This document shows, piece after piece, positions 24,213-33,456 of a stretch of 64,000 nucleotides of DNA. This stretch comes from Actinomadura viridilutea. Its GTDB lineage: Bacteria > Actinomycetota > Actinomycetes > Streptosporangiales > Streptosporangiaceae. Both the position numbers and the translations under genes were made by a program. The DNA is taken from NCBI GenBank assembly GCA_003001795.1, contig PVNI01000004.1, positions 62,001-126,000 on the forward strand. Reading direction: 5' to 3'. Every line of letters begins with the position of its first letter. Within the stretch, counting starts at the first letter, position 1. The notes under the pieces were generated by a model, which did no database searches, had not been told where the DNA came from, and saw only the letters and a program-made list of their open reading frames with translations.

Positions 24213-25745
24213 CTACGCGGGTTCCCACACGAACCGCACGTATACGCGCCGGGTGTCTAGTCGGTTCGCGCCGCGTCCGGCCTTTATGACGCGAACCTCC
24301 GCGACCACCGTCGCCAAGATCTTCTTCAGCATTTCGGGTGTCTGGTCCCGCCACGCGGCTAGAACTTCCGGCCCGCTCCACCACCCGGCCCATTCGGGGA
24401 GTACGAGGGTTGTGCTCCCGGTGAGCTCGTCCAGCCGGGCACGTGCGGCCGCGAGCGTCTCCCGAGCGGCCTTCAAATCGCGTTCCAGGCCCGGTTCGTC
24501 GTCGTCGTAAACGCCCCACCGTGCATTTCGCTGCACGCGCTTGAGCACCTTCTCGGCGTCGCGCACGGCCATTTCTGCGTTTGTGATCGCGGCAGTGTCT
24601 TCGGGTGGGCGCATGGTCGCGGCCCACACGCTCGCGAGAGTCGCCAAATGATCCCGATCCTCCGGGTCATCTGGGTCCAACGCCGCGACCGCATTCGAAG
24701 CACGCCACAAAACGTACTCGTCGAGCGCGTTCATTTGGGCCGTAGCCGGGGCGGGACACGGGCGGCCCTTTGAGTGCCGCGAGCACCGGTAGCCCGTCCC
24801 GCCGCTGCTCATGGGCCCTCCGCACCCATCGCACACCAACCGGCCCGTCAGAAGCGCGGCCTTTCCCGTGGAGATGAACGCGCGGGACCGGGCGGCCCGG
24901 TTCGCGGCGTGCCACAGTTCGGCCGGGATGAGTTGCTCGCCCGGTGCCACGCACAGCACGGGACTTCCCGCGTCGTCCAACACGGACACCGTGCGCGGCC
25001 CTTCCCGGCGGGTTTGATGCCCCATGTAGGCCGGGTTGTTGATAATTGTTGCGATCGTGCGGGAGGTCCATTGCCCGCCGCGCGGCGCAGGGATCCCCTC
25101 AGCGTTGAGCGCGGCCGCAACACGCCGCGCACCCAGCCCCTCCACCGTCGCAGTGAAAACCCGCTCGACGACGTCCCAGTTGTCCCCGCGCATCAGGCGG
25201 CGTGTTTCGGTGTCGTCGAGCTTCATGCCGTACGGAGCTTTACCGACGAATCCGCCCGCCAGACGGGTACGCGTTTTAGCGGCTCGAATCCGCTTGGCGA
25301 GCTTATCCGAATAGCGGCGCGCCTCGATCAGCAGTTTGTCCAGCTCGTTCGCGGCCGTCTCAGGGTCTCTGTACCGGGCGGAGTCGTAATCGTCGAGAAG
25401 CCCGATGACACGTAGTTGGCCGCGCGCGATACGCCGCTTCAGCTCCTCCGCGAACGGTGTATAGCCGCCTTGCCGTGACATTCTGTCGATCGCGTGCAGG
25501 TACAGCACGCGGGGCGCGTCGGGGGCATCTAGGGCCGCCAATGCCGCATCCCACCCCTCCCGAGTGGTTGGGGTCCAGGCCGACGCATTGTCGGTGAATT
25601 CCGCCGCGATCTCGACGCCGTACGCTTCTGCCTCGTCGCGGAGTTCGCGGAGCTGATCGGCTATGGAGATCTCCCGCCGCCCCTGCCGGGCCTGGCGGGT
25701 GTGGGACTTGCGGGCGTAGACGATCGCGGGCTCGCAGCGGCTCAC
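24213..25745 (-). CDS. large serine recombinase (integrase)
   Basis: The protein has 510 aa from GTG 25745 (GGAGG upstream). The resolvase domain begins AIVYARKSHTRQ with catalytic Ser14 in YARKS, and continues with LYLHAIDRMSRQGGYTPF and RIARGQLRVIGL. The recombinase domain has PYGMKLDD and GGQWTSRTIATIINNPAYMG. A zinc ribbon (LVCDGCGG, then YRCSRHSKGRPC) and a coiled coil (AEMAVRDAEKVLKRVQRNAR) follow. By family it performs unidirectional attP x attB recombination. It is read toward the element interior from immediately inside attR. Its start overlaps the 39-aa zinc-ribbon gene (GTGA). Confidence 0.95.
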   Translation of the reverse strand: MSRCEPAIVYARKSHTRQARQGRREISIADQLRELRDEAEAYGVEIAAEFTDNASAWTPTTREGWDAALAALDAPDAPRVLYLHAIDRMSRQGGYTPFAEELKRRIARGQLRVIGLLDDYDSARYRDPETAANELDKLLIEARRYSDKLAKRIRAAKTRTRLAGGFVGKAPYGMKLDDTETRRLMRGDNWDVVERVFTATVEGLGARRVAAALNAEGIPAPRGGQWTSRTIATIINNPAYMGHQTRREGPRTVSVLDDAGSPVLCVAPGEQLIPAELWHAANRAARSRAFISTGKAALLTGRLVCDGCGGPMSSGGTGYRCSRHSKGRPCPAPATAQMNALDEYVLWRASNAVAALDPDDPEDRDHLATLASVWAATMRPPEDTAAITNAEMAVRDAEKVLKRVQRNARWGVYDDDEPGLERDLKAARETLAAARARLDELTGSTTLVLPEWAGWWSGPEVLAAWRDQTPEMLKKILATVVAEVRVIKAGRGANRLDTRRVYVRFVWEPA

Positions 25746-25861
25746 GCGTCCTCCAAAACGCAGAACGGGCACGGGGCGGACGGGTCGCGGTAGGTCCACC
25801 TGCCGCACCGGTCACAGAGGATCGCGCCGAGCCGACGCAGTAGGGACACCAGGTCGGTCAT
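25742..25861 (-). CDS. 39-aa zinc-ribbon protein coupled to the integrase
   Basis: ATG 25861 (GGAAGGA upstream) to TGA 25742. The product has two CxxC pairs (ILCDRCGRW and APCPFCVLE) with a short helical N-terminus MTDLVSLLRRLG, so it is a minimal zinc ribbon. The stop overlaps the integrase GTG, giving coupled translation. It lies about 50 bp from attR, in the place where many integrase loci keep an accessory factor. A role as a recombination directionality or DNA-bending factor is possible but unproven. Confidence 0.78.
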   Translation of the reverse strand: MTDLVSLLRRLGAILCDRCGRWTYRDPSAPCPFCVLEDA

Positions 25862-25911
25862 GGGCCTGTCCTTCCAGGTAGCGAGGTTTGGCTACTGCTT
25901 ACTCTGCATAC

Positions 25912-25917
25912 GCCGAG
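25912..25917. other. attR core GCCGAG
   Basis: Element sequence (...TACTCTGCATAC) reads into GCCGAG, after which the host gene continues (CGCGCCACCGACTGG). The codon phase is identical to attL. The rebuilt attB reads ...ACCTAT-GCCGAG-CGCGCC..., inside a conserved Tyr-Ala-Glu stretch. Confidence 0.82.
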
Positions 25918-26526
25918 CGCGCCACCGACTGGCGCGGCAACAACAACATCGCCGAGTCGATCTTCGAGCAGATGCGGCTGGAGCGCTTCCCGGAGCCGAC
26001 GTGGATCGTGGTGGGCGCGGGCACCGGCGGCACGTCGGCGACGATCGGCCGGTACGTCCGCTACCGCCGCTACCAGACCCGCGTCGCCGTCGTGGACCCG
26101 GAGGGGTCGGCCTTCTTCGGGGCGTTCCGCGACGAGGACCCCGCGCGCACGGCGGCCGGGTCGCGGATCGAGGGCATCGGACGGCCCCGCGTGGAGCCGT
26201 CGTTCCTGCCGACGGTGATCGACCGGATGGTCCACGTGCCGGACGCGGCGTCCATCGCCGCCATGCGCTGGACCGCCGAGGTCACCGGCCGCGGCGTCGG
26301 CGGCTCCACCGGCACCAACATGTGGGGCGCGGTCGAGCTGATCGCCGAGATGCTGGCGCGGGGCGAGCGCGGCAGCGTGGTCACGCTCATCTGCGACGGC
26401 GCCGAGCGGTACCGCGGGACCTACGGGTCGGACGCGTGGCTGGCCGAGCAGGGGCTGGACATCACGCCGTACCTGGAGGCGCTGCGCGCCTTCCACAAGA
26501 CCGGCGAGCTGACCATGCCCCTGTGA
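25918..26526 (+). pseudogene. PLP-dependent cysteine-synthase-family enzyme, C-terminal half
   Basis: 202 codons resume in the same frame as 16638-17126. They contain the PLP phosphate-binding loop [16 protein letters not shown] and a C-terminal [17 protein letters not shown]. With the N-terminal half this rebuilds a 365-aa enzyme. A TTG at 25888, inside the element, with GAGG before it could restart translation of this half. That product would lack the Schiff-base Lys and be inactive. Confidence 0.92.
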
Positions 26527-26556
26527 CCGGCCCCTGTGACCGACCCCTGTGACCGG
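26518..26556. repeat. three 13-bp repeats placing TGA in all three frames
   Basis: CCCCTGTGACCG-type units start at 26518, 26531 and 26544. The gene's own TGA is in the first unit. Because 13 is not a multiple of three, the repeated TGAs at 26524, 26537 and 26550 stop every forward frame. Confidence 0.8.
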
Positions 26557-26594
26557 CCGCCCTGCCCCGCCGTCGCGCCGGTCGGCGCGGCCGG

Positions 26595-27887
26595 TCAGCC
26601 GGAGAACCTGATCGGGTTGACCAGGTCGGCGTAGATCAGCAGACCGCCCATGATGATCAGCACGGCGGCCATCACGTAGGTCACCGGCAGCGCCTTGGCC
26701 ACGTCCACGTAGCCGGGGTCGGGCCGCCCGAGCAGCCGGGCCACGCCCTTCTTGAGGGCCTCCAGCAGCGCCCCCGCCATGTGCCCGCCGTCCAGCGGAA
26801 GCAGCGGGATGAGGTTGAACAGCGCGACCGCCAGGTTCACCGAGCCGAGCAGGGCGATGAACATCGCCAGCTTCTCCACCACGGGGCTCTCCGAGGCGGC
26901 GATCTCCCCGCCCAGGCGGCTCACGCCGACCACGCCGATCGGCCCGTTGGGGTCGCGCTCCTCGCCGCCGAAGGCCGCGTTCCACACCCCGACCATCCGC
27001 TCGGGCAGCCGCAGCAGCGCCCCGGCGGTGTGCGCGGTCAGCTCGCCCATGTACTCGGCGACGGCGACCGGGCCCTGCCGCTCGCGCTCCTGCAGCGGGG
27101 TGATGCCGAGGAACCCGACGTTGACGATCTTGTCGGGGTCCTCGAGGTCGTACATCTGGTTGCGGGTGACGGCGATGTCCATGGAGACCGTGCGGCCGTC
27201 GCGTTCGACGACGACGGGCACGGTGCGGCCGCCGGAGTCCCGGATCAGCCTCTGCAGCTGCTCATAGGAGGAGATCTTCGTGCCGTCGTAGGAGACGAAC
27301 CGGTCGCCGGCCCGCAGCCCGGCCTGCGCGGCGGGTGTGGGCGTGTAGTCGGCCGGGCACTCCTGGGCCTGCTGCCCGGCCGGGATGGCGCACTTGGCCA
27401 CCGAGCCGATCACCGGCTGCGGGGTGGGCGTGCCGATGCCCATGAGCAGGATGGCGAAGAAGACCACGGCGAGGACCAGGTTCATGGCCGGCCCGGCGAA
27501 CATGATGATGAGCTTCTGCCACCACTTCTTGGCGTAGAAGACGCGGTCCTCGTCGCCCGGCCGGACCTCTTCCAGGGCCGCGCCCCGGGCCGACTCGATG
27601 AGCCCCTGCCACGGGCCGGTGCTGATCCGGCGGACCTGGCCGGGCCGGTCGCCCTTGCGCGGCGGCAGCATGCCGATCATGCGGATGTAGCCGCCGAGCG
27701 GGATCCACTTGATGCCGTACTCGGTCTCCCCCTTGGTGCGCGACCACAGCGTGGGCCCGAAGCCCACCATGAACTGGGTGGTGCGCACGCCGAAGAGCTT
27801 GGCGAAGGAGAAGTGCCCGAGCTCGTGCAGCGCGATGGACGCCAGCAGGCCCAGAAAGAGGATCAGCACCCCCGTCAGCCAGTCCAC
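26595..27887 (-). CDS. site-2 intramembrane metalloprotease (RseP/Rip1 family)
   Basis: The protein has 430 aa from GTG 27887 (GGAGGG upstream). The first transmembrane helix holds the zinc motif HELGH. A central PDZ domain (about 175-260; AQAGLRAGDRFVSYDGTKIS) is followed by the third metal ligand in NLIPLLPLDGGHM. The last helices end near the C-terminus. By family it cleaves membrane-bound anti-sigma factors after a first cut, releasing sigma factors. It stands alone; the usual dxr and ispG neighbours are not seen downstream here. Confidence 0.95.
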   Translation of the reverse strand: MDWLTGVLILFLGLLASIALHELGHFSFAKLFGVRTTQFMVGFGPTLWSRTKGETEYGIKWIPLGGYIRMIGMLPPRKGDRPGQVRRISTGPWQGLIESARGAALEEVRPGDEDRVFYAKKWWQKLIIMFAGPAMNLVLAVVFFAILLMGIGTPTPQPVIGSVAKCAIPAGQQAQECPADYTPTPAAQAGLRAGDRFVSYDGTKISSYEQLQRLIRDSGGRTVPVVVERDGRTVSMDIAVTRNQMYDLEDPDKIVNVGFLGITPLQERERQGPVAVAEYMGELTAHTAGALLRLPERMVGVWNAAFGGEERDPNGPIGVVGVSRLGGEIAASESPVVEKLAMFIALLGSVNLAVALFNLIPLLPLDGGHMAGALLEALKKGVARLLGRPDPGYVDVAKALPVTYVMAAVLIIMGGLLIYADLVNPIRFSG

Positions 27888-28380
27888 CGTCGCATCCCTC
27901 CGTGATCTCCAGCAACCCGCTCAGGGTACGTCATGGGCAACGCATCCGACCGCGTACAAATGCACTTGAGCCAGTCCCTAATTCCCTTCGAACCCGTCCT
28001 CATTGCGGCGCGAACCGCCGCCGACAGCGGCGCCCGGCAAGTCGAAGCCTGCGTTCAGGCCGTACGCGGGACGCGACCGAAGCGTTCGGCGCGCCGCCGT
28101 GGCTCCGTCCGCGCGAATGCGGGGGGCGCACTGCTTCGCCTCGCGGCCCCGAGGCGGCCGCCGCCGCAGGGTCGGCCTCCTCCTGCCCGCCCCGCACGCT
28201 TTCACGGCGGGCACCCGGCGGCCGACAGGCCGGGCGACTGCCCCGGCCCTGCTCCCACGCTGGACGGCGCCGTCTCGGAGCCGTCTCGGCCGTCCGGCGC
28301 CAGGCGGCCGCGGCCTGCGGCACCGCTTCGGGTCTCCGCGAAAGGCGAGGCCGCTGCTACTCTGACCCTGCGCCGCTGAT
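27888..28380. other. intergenic leader region before the glycine riboswitch
   Basis: About 490 bp between the divergent protease and glycine-operon genes. No coding frame is credible. A TACTCT hexamer at 28358-28363, 18 bp before the riboswitch, is the best -10 candidate for the glycine operon. Confidence 0.5.
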
Positions 28381-28568
28381 CCCGCGCGGGAGAGCGCCCT
28401 CGCAGCCGGCGGGGGCCGCCGAAGGAGCAAACCCTCCCCGGAACCTCTCAGGCCCCAGGACCGCGCGGACCAGGCGCCCTCTGGAAAGAGGGGACGCTCC
28501 CAGGTCCCCCGCCGAAGGTGAAAACCCCGCGAGGGGTGAAGCTCTCAGGCGCCGATGACAGAGGGGGA
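28381..28568 (+). promoter_or_regulatory. tandem glycine riboswitch
   Basis: Two aptamers in series show the conserved core strings. The first has GCGGGAGAGC, GCCGAAGGAGCAA and CCTCTCAGGC. The second has CTCTGGAAAGAGG, GCCGAAGGTGAAAACC, AGCTCTCAGGCGCCGATGAC and AGAGGGGG. By family glycine binding turns on expression of glycine-cleavage genes. It lies 79 bp upstream of gcvT, so the whole gcvT-gcvH-glyA-sdaA operon should be glycine-induced. Confidence 0.96.
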
Positions 28569-28646
28569 GGCACCGACCACGCCGGTGCGCCGGTGGGACG
28601 ATGATGATGCGTCCCGACGCGCGCCCCGCGATGAAGGAGCCGACCC

Positions 28647-29726
28647 ATGTCCAAGAAGACACCGCTGTACGACGTGCACGTCGAGCTCGGCGCCACGCTC
28701 GTCGACTTCGCGGGCTACCGGATGCCGCTGCGCTACCAGAGCGAGACCGCCGAGCACCGCGCGGTCCGCACCGCGGCGGGCCTGTTCGACCTGTCCCACA
28801 TGGGGGAGATCTTCGTGTCCGGGCCGGGCGCGGCCGCCGCGCTCGACTACGCGCTGGTCGGCAACCTGTCCCCCATGGCCGTCGGCAAGGCGCGGTACAC
28901 GATGATCTGCGCGCCCGACGGCGGCGTGCTGGACGACCTGATCGTCTACCGGCTGGCCGCGGAGACGTTCATGGTGGTCGCCAACGCCGCCAACGCCGCG
29001 ACGGTCCACGGCGAGCTGGTCGAGCGCGCCGCCGGTTTCGAGGCGGCCGTGGAGGACCGGTCCGCCTCCTACGCCCTCATCGCGCTGCAGGGCCCCGACT
29101 CCCAGGACATCCTCTCCCGGTTCACCGAGGCTCCCCTGCCCGACCTGCGTTACTACGCCGTCATGGCGGGGGAGGTCGCCGGGGTGGACGCGCTCATCGC
29201 CCGCACGGGCTACACCGGCGAGGACGGGTTCGAGCTGTTCGTGTCCGTCGGCGACGCGGTGCCGCTGTGGAAGGAGCTGGCCGGAGTCGAGGGCGTGACG
29301 CCCGCCGGCCTGTCGGCCCGCGACACCCTCCGCCTGGAGGCGGGCATGCCGCTGTACGGCAACGAGCTCACCACCGAGACCACCCCCTACGAGGCGGGGC
29401 TCGGCCGCGTGGTGAAGCTCGACAAGAAAGTCGATTTCGTGGGCAAGGCGGCGCTGGCGGCACAGGCCCAGACCCCGCCAGGCCGTAGGCTCGTAGGACT
29501 GGTCGCGCACGGCCGCCGGGCGCCCCGCAAGGGGTATCCGGTCGTCGGCTCCGACGGCACGCCGTGCGGCGTCGTGACCAGCGGCGCTCCGTCGCCCACA
29601 CTGGGCAGGCCGATCGCCATGGCGTACGTCGACAGCGGCGTCGCGGAGAGCGGGCTCGCCGTGGACGTCCGCGGCCGGCGCGAGCCGGTCGACGTCGTCG
29701 CCCTGCCGTTCTACAAGCGTTCCTGA
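28647..29726 (+). CDS. gcvT: glycine cleavage system T protein (aminomethyltransferase)
   Basis: The protein has 359 aa with AAGGAG before ATG 28647. Family motifs are visible: [20 protein letters not shown], the folate-site region [30 protein letters not shown], and the C-terminal [20 protein letters not shown]. It transfers the methylene group from aminomethyl-GcvH to tetrahydrofolate and releases ammonia. It is the first gene after the glycine riboswitch. gcvP is not in this operon and must be elsewhere. Confidence 0.97.
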   Translation: MSKKTPLYDVHVELGATLVDFAGYRMPLRYQSETAEHRAVRTAAGLFDLSHMGEIFVSGPGAAAALDYALVGNLSPMAVGKARYTMICAPDGGVLDDLIVYRLAAETFMVVANAANAATVHGELVERAAGFEAAVEDRSASYALIALQGPDSQDILSRFTEAPLPDLRYYAVMAGEVAGVDALIARTGYTGEDGFELFVSVGDAVPLWKELAGVEGVTPAGLSARDTLRLEAGMPLYGNELTTETTPYEAGLGRVVKLDKKVDFVGKAALAAQAQTPPGRRLVGLVAHGRRAPRKGYPVVGSDGTPCGVVTSGAPSPTLGRPIAMAYVDSGVAESGLAVDVRGRREPVDVVALPFYKRS

Positions 29727-29746
29727 AACACCTGGGAGAGACGAAC

Positions 29747-30136
29747 GTGAGCGTTCCGGAACAGCTGCGGTACAGCGAGGAGCACGAGTGGGTGTCCGGC
29801 CTCGACAACGAGGACGGCATCGTCACCGTCGGCATCACCGCGCACGCAGCCGACGCCCTGGGCGAGATCGTCTTCATCGAGCTGCAGGCCGGCGAGGGCG
29901 ACACCGTCGAGGCCGGGGAGCCGTGCGGCGAGGTCGAGTCGACCAAGTCGGTCAGCGACATCTACTCGCCGGTCAGCGGCGAGATCACCGCGGTCAACGC
30001 CGCGGTGATCGACGAGCCGAAGGTGATCAACGACGACCCGTACGGCGAGGGCTGGATCTTCAAGGTGCGGCTCAGCGAGGAGCCCGGCGATCTGCTGGAC
30101 GCGACCGCCTACAGCAAGCTGATCGAGGAGAGCTGA
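29747..30136 (+). CDS. gcvH: glycine cleavage system H protein
   Basis: The protein has 129 aa from GTG 29747 (GGGAGAG upstream). The lipoylated Lys lies in [18 protein letters not shown], and EHEWV and YGEGWIFKV are typical. It shuttles the aminomethyl and reduced lipoyl groups between GcvP, GcvT and the lipoamide dehydrogenase. It starts 20 bp after gcvT. Confidence 0.97.
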   Translation: MSVPEQLRYSEEHEWVSGLDNEDGIVTVGITAHAADALGEIVFIELQAGEGDTVEAGEPCGEVESTKSVSDIYSPVSGEITAVNAAVIDEPKVINDDPYGEGWIFKVRLSEEPGDLLDATAYSKLIEES

Positions 30137-30139
30137 ACC

Positions 30140-31396
30140 GTGACCCTCAACGAGTCCCTGGCGGCCGTCGACCCGCAGGTCGCCGAGGCCGTCTCCGCCG
30201 AGCTGCGCCGCCAGCAGACCACGCTGGAGATGATCGCCTCGGAGAACTTCGCGCCGGTCGCCGTCCTGGAGGCGCAGGGCTCGGTGCTGACCAACAAGTA
30301 CGCCGAGGGCTACCCGGGGCGGCGCTACTACGGCGGCTGCGAGCACGTCGACGTCACCGAGCAGCTGGCCATCGACCGGGCCAAGGAGCTGTTCGGCGCC
30401 GAGCACGCCAACGTCCAGCCGCATTCGGGCGCGCAGGCCAACACCGCGGTCTACTTCGCGCTGCTCCAGCCGGGGGACACGATCCTCGGGCTGGACCTCG
30501 CGCACGGCGGGCACCTCACCCACGGCATGCGCCTGAACTACTCCGGCAAGCTGCTCAACGTCGTCGCCTACCACGTGCGGCGCGAGGACGGCCGGGTCGA
30601 CATGGAGGAGGTCGCCCGGCTGGCCGAGGAGCACCGCCCGAAGATGATCGTGGCGGGCTGGTCGGCGTACCCGCGGCACCTGGACTTCGCCGCGTTCCGC
30701 GAGATCGCCGACTCGGTGGGGGCGCTGCTCATGGTGGACATGGCGCACTTCGCGGGCCTGGTCGCGGCCGGGCTGCACCCCTCGCCCGTGCCGTACGCCG
30801 ACGTGGTCACCACCACCACGCACAAGACCCTCGGCGGCCCCCGCGGCGGCCTCATCCTGGCCCGCGAGGAGTACGGCAAGAAGATCAACTCGGCGGTGTT
30901 CCCGGGCATGCAGGGCGGCCCGCTGGAGCACGTGATCGCGGCCAAGGCGGTCGCGTTGAAGATCGCCGCGTCGGAGGAGTTCCGGGAGCGGCAGGCGCGC
31001 ACCCTGGAGGGCGCGCGCATCCTGGCGGAGCGGCTCATGGCCGAGGACGCGGCCAAGGCCGGGGTGAAGGTGCTCACCGGCGGCACCGACGTCCACCTCG
31101 TCCTGGTCGACCTGGTCGAGTCCGAGCTGACCGGCCGGGACGCCGAGGACCGGCTGCACGACATCGGGATCACCGTGAACCGCAACGCGGTGCCCGACGA
31201 CCCGCGCCCGCCGATGGTCACCTCCGGCCTGCGGATCGGCACCCCCGCCCTGGCCACCCGCGGCTTCACCGCCGCGGACTTCACCGAGGTGGCCGACATC
31301 ATCGCCCAGGCCCTGCAGCCGTCCTACGACCGGGCGGACCTGTCGGCCCGGGTGCGCGCCCTCGCCGAGGCGCACCCCCTGTACCCCACCCTCTAG
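30140..31396 (+). CDS. glyA: serine hydroxymethyltransferase
   Basis: The protein has 418 aa from GTG 30140, 3 bp after gcvH. Motifs include [25 protein letters not shown], and the PLP Lys in [16 protein letters not shown]. It condenses glycine with methylene-THF to serine. In this operon it uses the one-carbon unit made by the cleavage system, so two glycines give one serine. Confidence 0.97.
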   Translation: MTLNESLAAVDPQVAEAVSAELRRQQTTLEMIASENFAPVAVLEAQGSVLTNKYAEGYPGRRYYGGCEHVDVTEQLAIDRAKELFGAEHANVQPHSGAQANTAVYFALLQPGDTILGLDLAHGGHLTHGMRLNYSGKLLNVVAYHVRREDGRVDMEEVARLAEEHRPKMIVAGWSAYPRHLDFAAFREIADSVGALLMVDMAHFAGLVAAGLHPSPVPYADVVTTTTHKTLGGPRGGLILAREEYGKKINSAVFPGMQGGPLEHVIAAKAVALKIAASEEFRERQARTLEGARILAERLMAEDAAKAGVKVLTGGTDVHLVLVDLVESELTGRDAEDRLHDIGITVNRNAVPDDPRPPMVTSGLRIGTPALATRGFTAADFTEVADIIAQALQPSYDRADLSARVRALAEAHPLYPTL

Positions 31397-31398
31397 AG

Positions 31399-31435
31399 CC
31401 TCCCGTGACCGGAGCGATCCTCCGGTCACGGAGGG
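31399..31435 (+). terminator. hairpin between glyA and sdaA
   Basis: GTGACCGGAG (31405-31414) pairs perfectly with CTCCGGTCAC (31420-31429) around a 5-nt loop. The GGAGGG Shine-Dalgarno of sdaA (31430-31435) begins right at its foot. It may be a weak terminator or a structure that tunes sdaA translation. Confidence 0.6.
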
Positions 31436-31442
31436 AGCGGCG

Positions 31443-32816
31443 ATGGCCATCAGCGTCTTCGACCTTTTCAAAATCGGAATCGGGCCGTCGAGCTCGCACA
31501 CCGGCGGGCCGATGGCCGCCGCGCACCGCTTCGCCCGCGGCCTGGCCCGCGACGGCCTGCTGGAGAAGACGGCGTCCGTCCGGGCGGTCCTGTACGGGTC
31601 CCTCGGCCTGACCGGCAAGGGGCACGGCAGCGACAAGGCCGTCATCCTCGGGCTGGAAGGCGACACCCCCGAGCGCGTGGACGTCGACACCGTCGACTCC
31701 CGTCTGGCCGCGGTCCGCCGGAACGGCGCGCTGCGGCTGTTCGGGTCCCACGACGTCCCCTTCGTCGTCGGCGAGCATCTGGTCTTCGAGCGCACGCGGA
31801 CGCTTCCCGGCCACCCCAACGGGATGCGCTTCACCGCGTTCGACGACTCCGGCAACGAGCTGCGGGACCGCGTCTACTACTCGGTGGGCGGGGGCTTCGT
31901 CGTCGACGAGGACGAGGCGGGCGCCGACCGCATCACGCGGGACGACACCGCCCTGCCGTACCCGTTCTCGTCCGCCGCCGAGCTGCTCGCCCTCTGCCGC
32001 GACACGGGCCTGTCCATTCCGGCCCTGATGATGGAGAACGAGAAGGCGTTCGGCCGCACCGAGGACGAGATCCGCGCGGGCCTGCTGCGCCTGTGGGGGG
32101 TCATGCGCGCCTGCGTGGAACGCGGCTGCACGCGCGAGGGGAACCTGCCGGGCGGTCTGAAGGTCCGCCGCCGCGCGCCGCACCTGCACCGGCAGCTGCT
32201 GGCCGAAAAGCCCGCCGACCCGCTGCACGCGATGGACTGGGTGACGCTGTTCGCCCTGGCGGTGAACGAGGAGAACGCCGCCGGCGGGCGCATCGTCACC
32301 GCCCCCACCAACGGCGCCGCGGGCATCATCCCCGCCGTGCTGCACTACTACGACCGCTTCGTGCCGGGCGCCGACGACACCGGCGTGGTGCGGTTCCTGC
32401 TCACCTCCGGCGCGATCGGCGTCCTGTTCAAGCAGAACGCCTCCATCTCCGGCGCCGAGGTGGGCTGCCAGGGGGAGGTCGGCTCGGCGTGCTCGATGGC
32501 CGCCGCCGGACTGGCCGAGGTCCTCGGCGGCACCCCCGAGCAGGTGGAGAACGCCGCCGAGATCGGCATCGAGCACAACCTCGGCCTGACCTGCGACCCG
32601 ATCGGCGGCCTCGTCCAGATCCCCTGCATCGAGCGCAACGCCGTCGGCGCCACCAAGGCCATCAGCGCCGCCCGCATCTCGCTGCGCGGCGACGGCCGGC
32701 ACTTCGTCTCCCTCGACAAGGCCATCGCGACCATGCGCGACACCGGTCGCGACATGCTCGACAAGTACAAGGAGACCTCGCGCGGCGGCCTCGCCGTCAA
32801 CGTGATCGAGTGCTGA
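31443..32816 (+). CDS. sdaA: L-serine ammonia-lyase, iron-sulfur type
   Basis: The protein has 457 aa, a single-chain type with fused beta and alpha domains. It has the N-terminal [13 protein letters not shown] and the [4Fe-4S] cysteines in [17 protein letters not shown] and [18 protein letters not shown]. It deaminates serine to pyruvate. As the last gene of the riboswitch operon it completes a glycine to serine to pyruvate route, useful for growth on or detoxification of glycine. Confidence 0.96.
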   Translation: MAISVFDLFKIGIGPSSSHTGGPMAAAHRFARGLARDGLLEKTASVRAVLYGSLGLTGKGHGSDKAVILGLEGDTPERVDVDTVDSRLAAVRRNGALRLFGSHDVPFVVGEHLVFERTRTLPGHPNGMRFTAFDDSGNELRDRVYYSVGGGFVVDEDEAGADRITRDDTALPYPFSSAAELLALCRDTGLSIPALMMENEKAFGRTEDEIRAGLLRLWGVMRACVERGCTREGNLPGGLKVRRRAPHLHRQLLAEKPADPLHAMDWVTLFALAVNEENAAGGRIVTAPTNGAAGIIPAVLHYYDRFVPGADDTGVVRFLLTSGAIGVLFKQNASISGAEVGCQGEVGSACSMAAAGLAEVLGGTPEQVENAAEIGIEHNLGLTCDPIGGLVQIPCIERNAVGATKAISAARISLRGDGRHFVSLDKAIATMRDTGRDMLDKYKETSRGGLAVNVIEC

Positions 32817-32915
32817 CGTCCGCCGCAAACACAATGAACACAACCGTGACGGCCCTCACAAAGGGCTCCATAGTCGCCTTCGAGGCGAACCATCCACCGA
32901 CCGGGGCCGACGACG

Positions 32916-33386
32916 ATGACGAGCGGGAGCGACGAGGCGGGGTGCCTGTGCGCCCTGGCGCTGACGGCCTGTCCCGCGGCCGTGCGCGAGGGGCGGAAGC
33001 TGGTCGGTGAGCTGCTGGAGCGGCACGCGCCGGCGGAGCTGGCCGACGACGCGATGCTCGTCGCCTCCGAGCTGATCGGCAACGCCGTCCGCGTCGGCGG
33101 CAGGATCGTGCTGTCCGTCCACGTGGAGGCGGACCGCCGGGTGACGGTGCGGGTCTGGGATCGCAGCCCGGTCGAGCCCGTGCCCGGTGCGCCCGGGGCC
33201 CTGGACGAGCACGGACGCGGCCTGCTCATCGTCCAGTCCCTCTCCGAGGACTGGGGATGGACTCCTCACCCTCTCGGCGGCAAGACCGTCTGGGCCGCGC
33301 TCACCGTCCGGCAGCGCCGCGACGCGTCGCCGGACGACGTCACCGTGCAACCGTCGCTCGATGCCGTCTCGGCCGTTTCGGTGTGA
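32916..33386 (+). CDS. RsbW-like ATP-binding anti-sigma/regulatory protein
   Basis: The protein has 156 aa with a single GHKL ATPase domain. The N-box is in VASELIGNAVRVGG, followed by VRVWDRSP and the G2 box EHGRGLLIVQSLSEDWGW. A short C-terminal tail follows. Such stand-alone HATPase_c proteins are abundant in actinobacteria and act as anti-sigma factors or serine kinases. Its partner is not encoded nearby. A small hairpin (CGCCT-TCG-AGGCG, about 32875) lies upstream. Confidence 0.88.
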   Translation: MTSGSDEAGCLCALALTACPAAVREGRKLVGELLERHAPAELADDAMLVASELIGNAVRVGGRIVLSVHVEADRRVTVRVWDRSPVEPVPGAPGALDEHGRGLLIVQSLSEDWGWTPHPLGGKTVWAALTVRQRRDASPDDVTVQPSLDAVSAVSV

Positions 33387-33456
33387 CCCGCGGGCGATGC
33401 CGCGCGCATGACCGCTCGCGGCGTCCGCGTCCCCGCCCGCCGGGCGGGGCGGACGG

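Larger units (their letters stand above)
17127..25917. mobile_element. 8.8-kb serine-integrase element, candidate capsid-forming phage satellite
   Basis: The element interrupts a PLP-enzyme gene. Left to right it has a minus-strand pair of small genes divergent from a GntR regulator, then a minus-strand block (capsid, four small genes, TerS-like, small gene, HNH). Next come a 2-kb repeat-rich non-coding block, one plus-strand small gene, and a zinc-ribbon gene overlapping a large serine integrase. The base composition is visibly more AT-rich than the flanks. It has capsid, TerS and HNH but no recognisable large terminase, portal, protease, tail or replication gene. This fits a satellite that builds its own capsid and borrows a helper phage, or a decayed prophage. 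The tight gene packing and intact frames favour the former. Confidence 0.8.

Noticed and set aside
27902-28558. Frames running through the glycine riboswitch
   Set aside because: The riboswitch core sequences explain the conservation; the translated products are low complexity.
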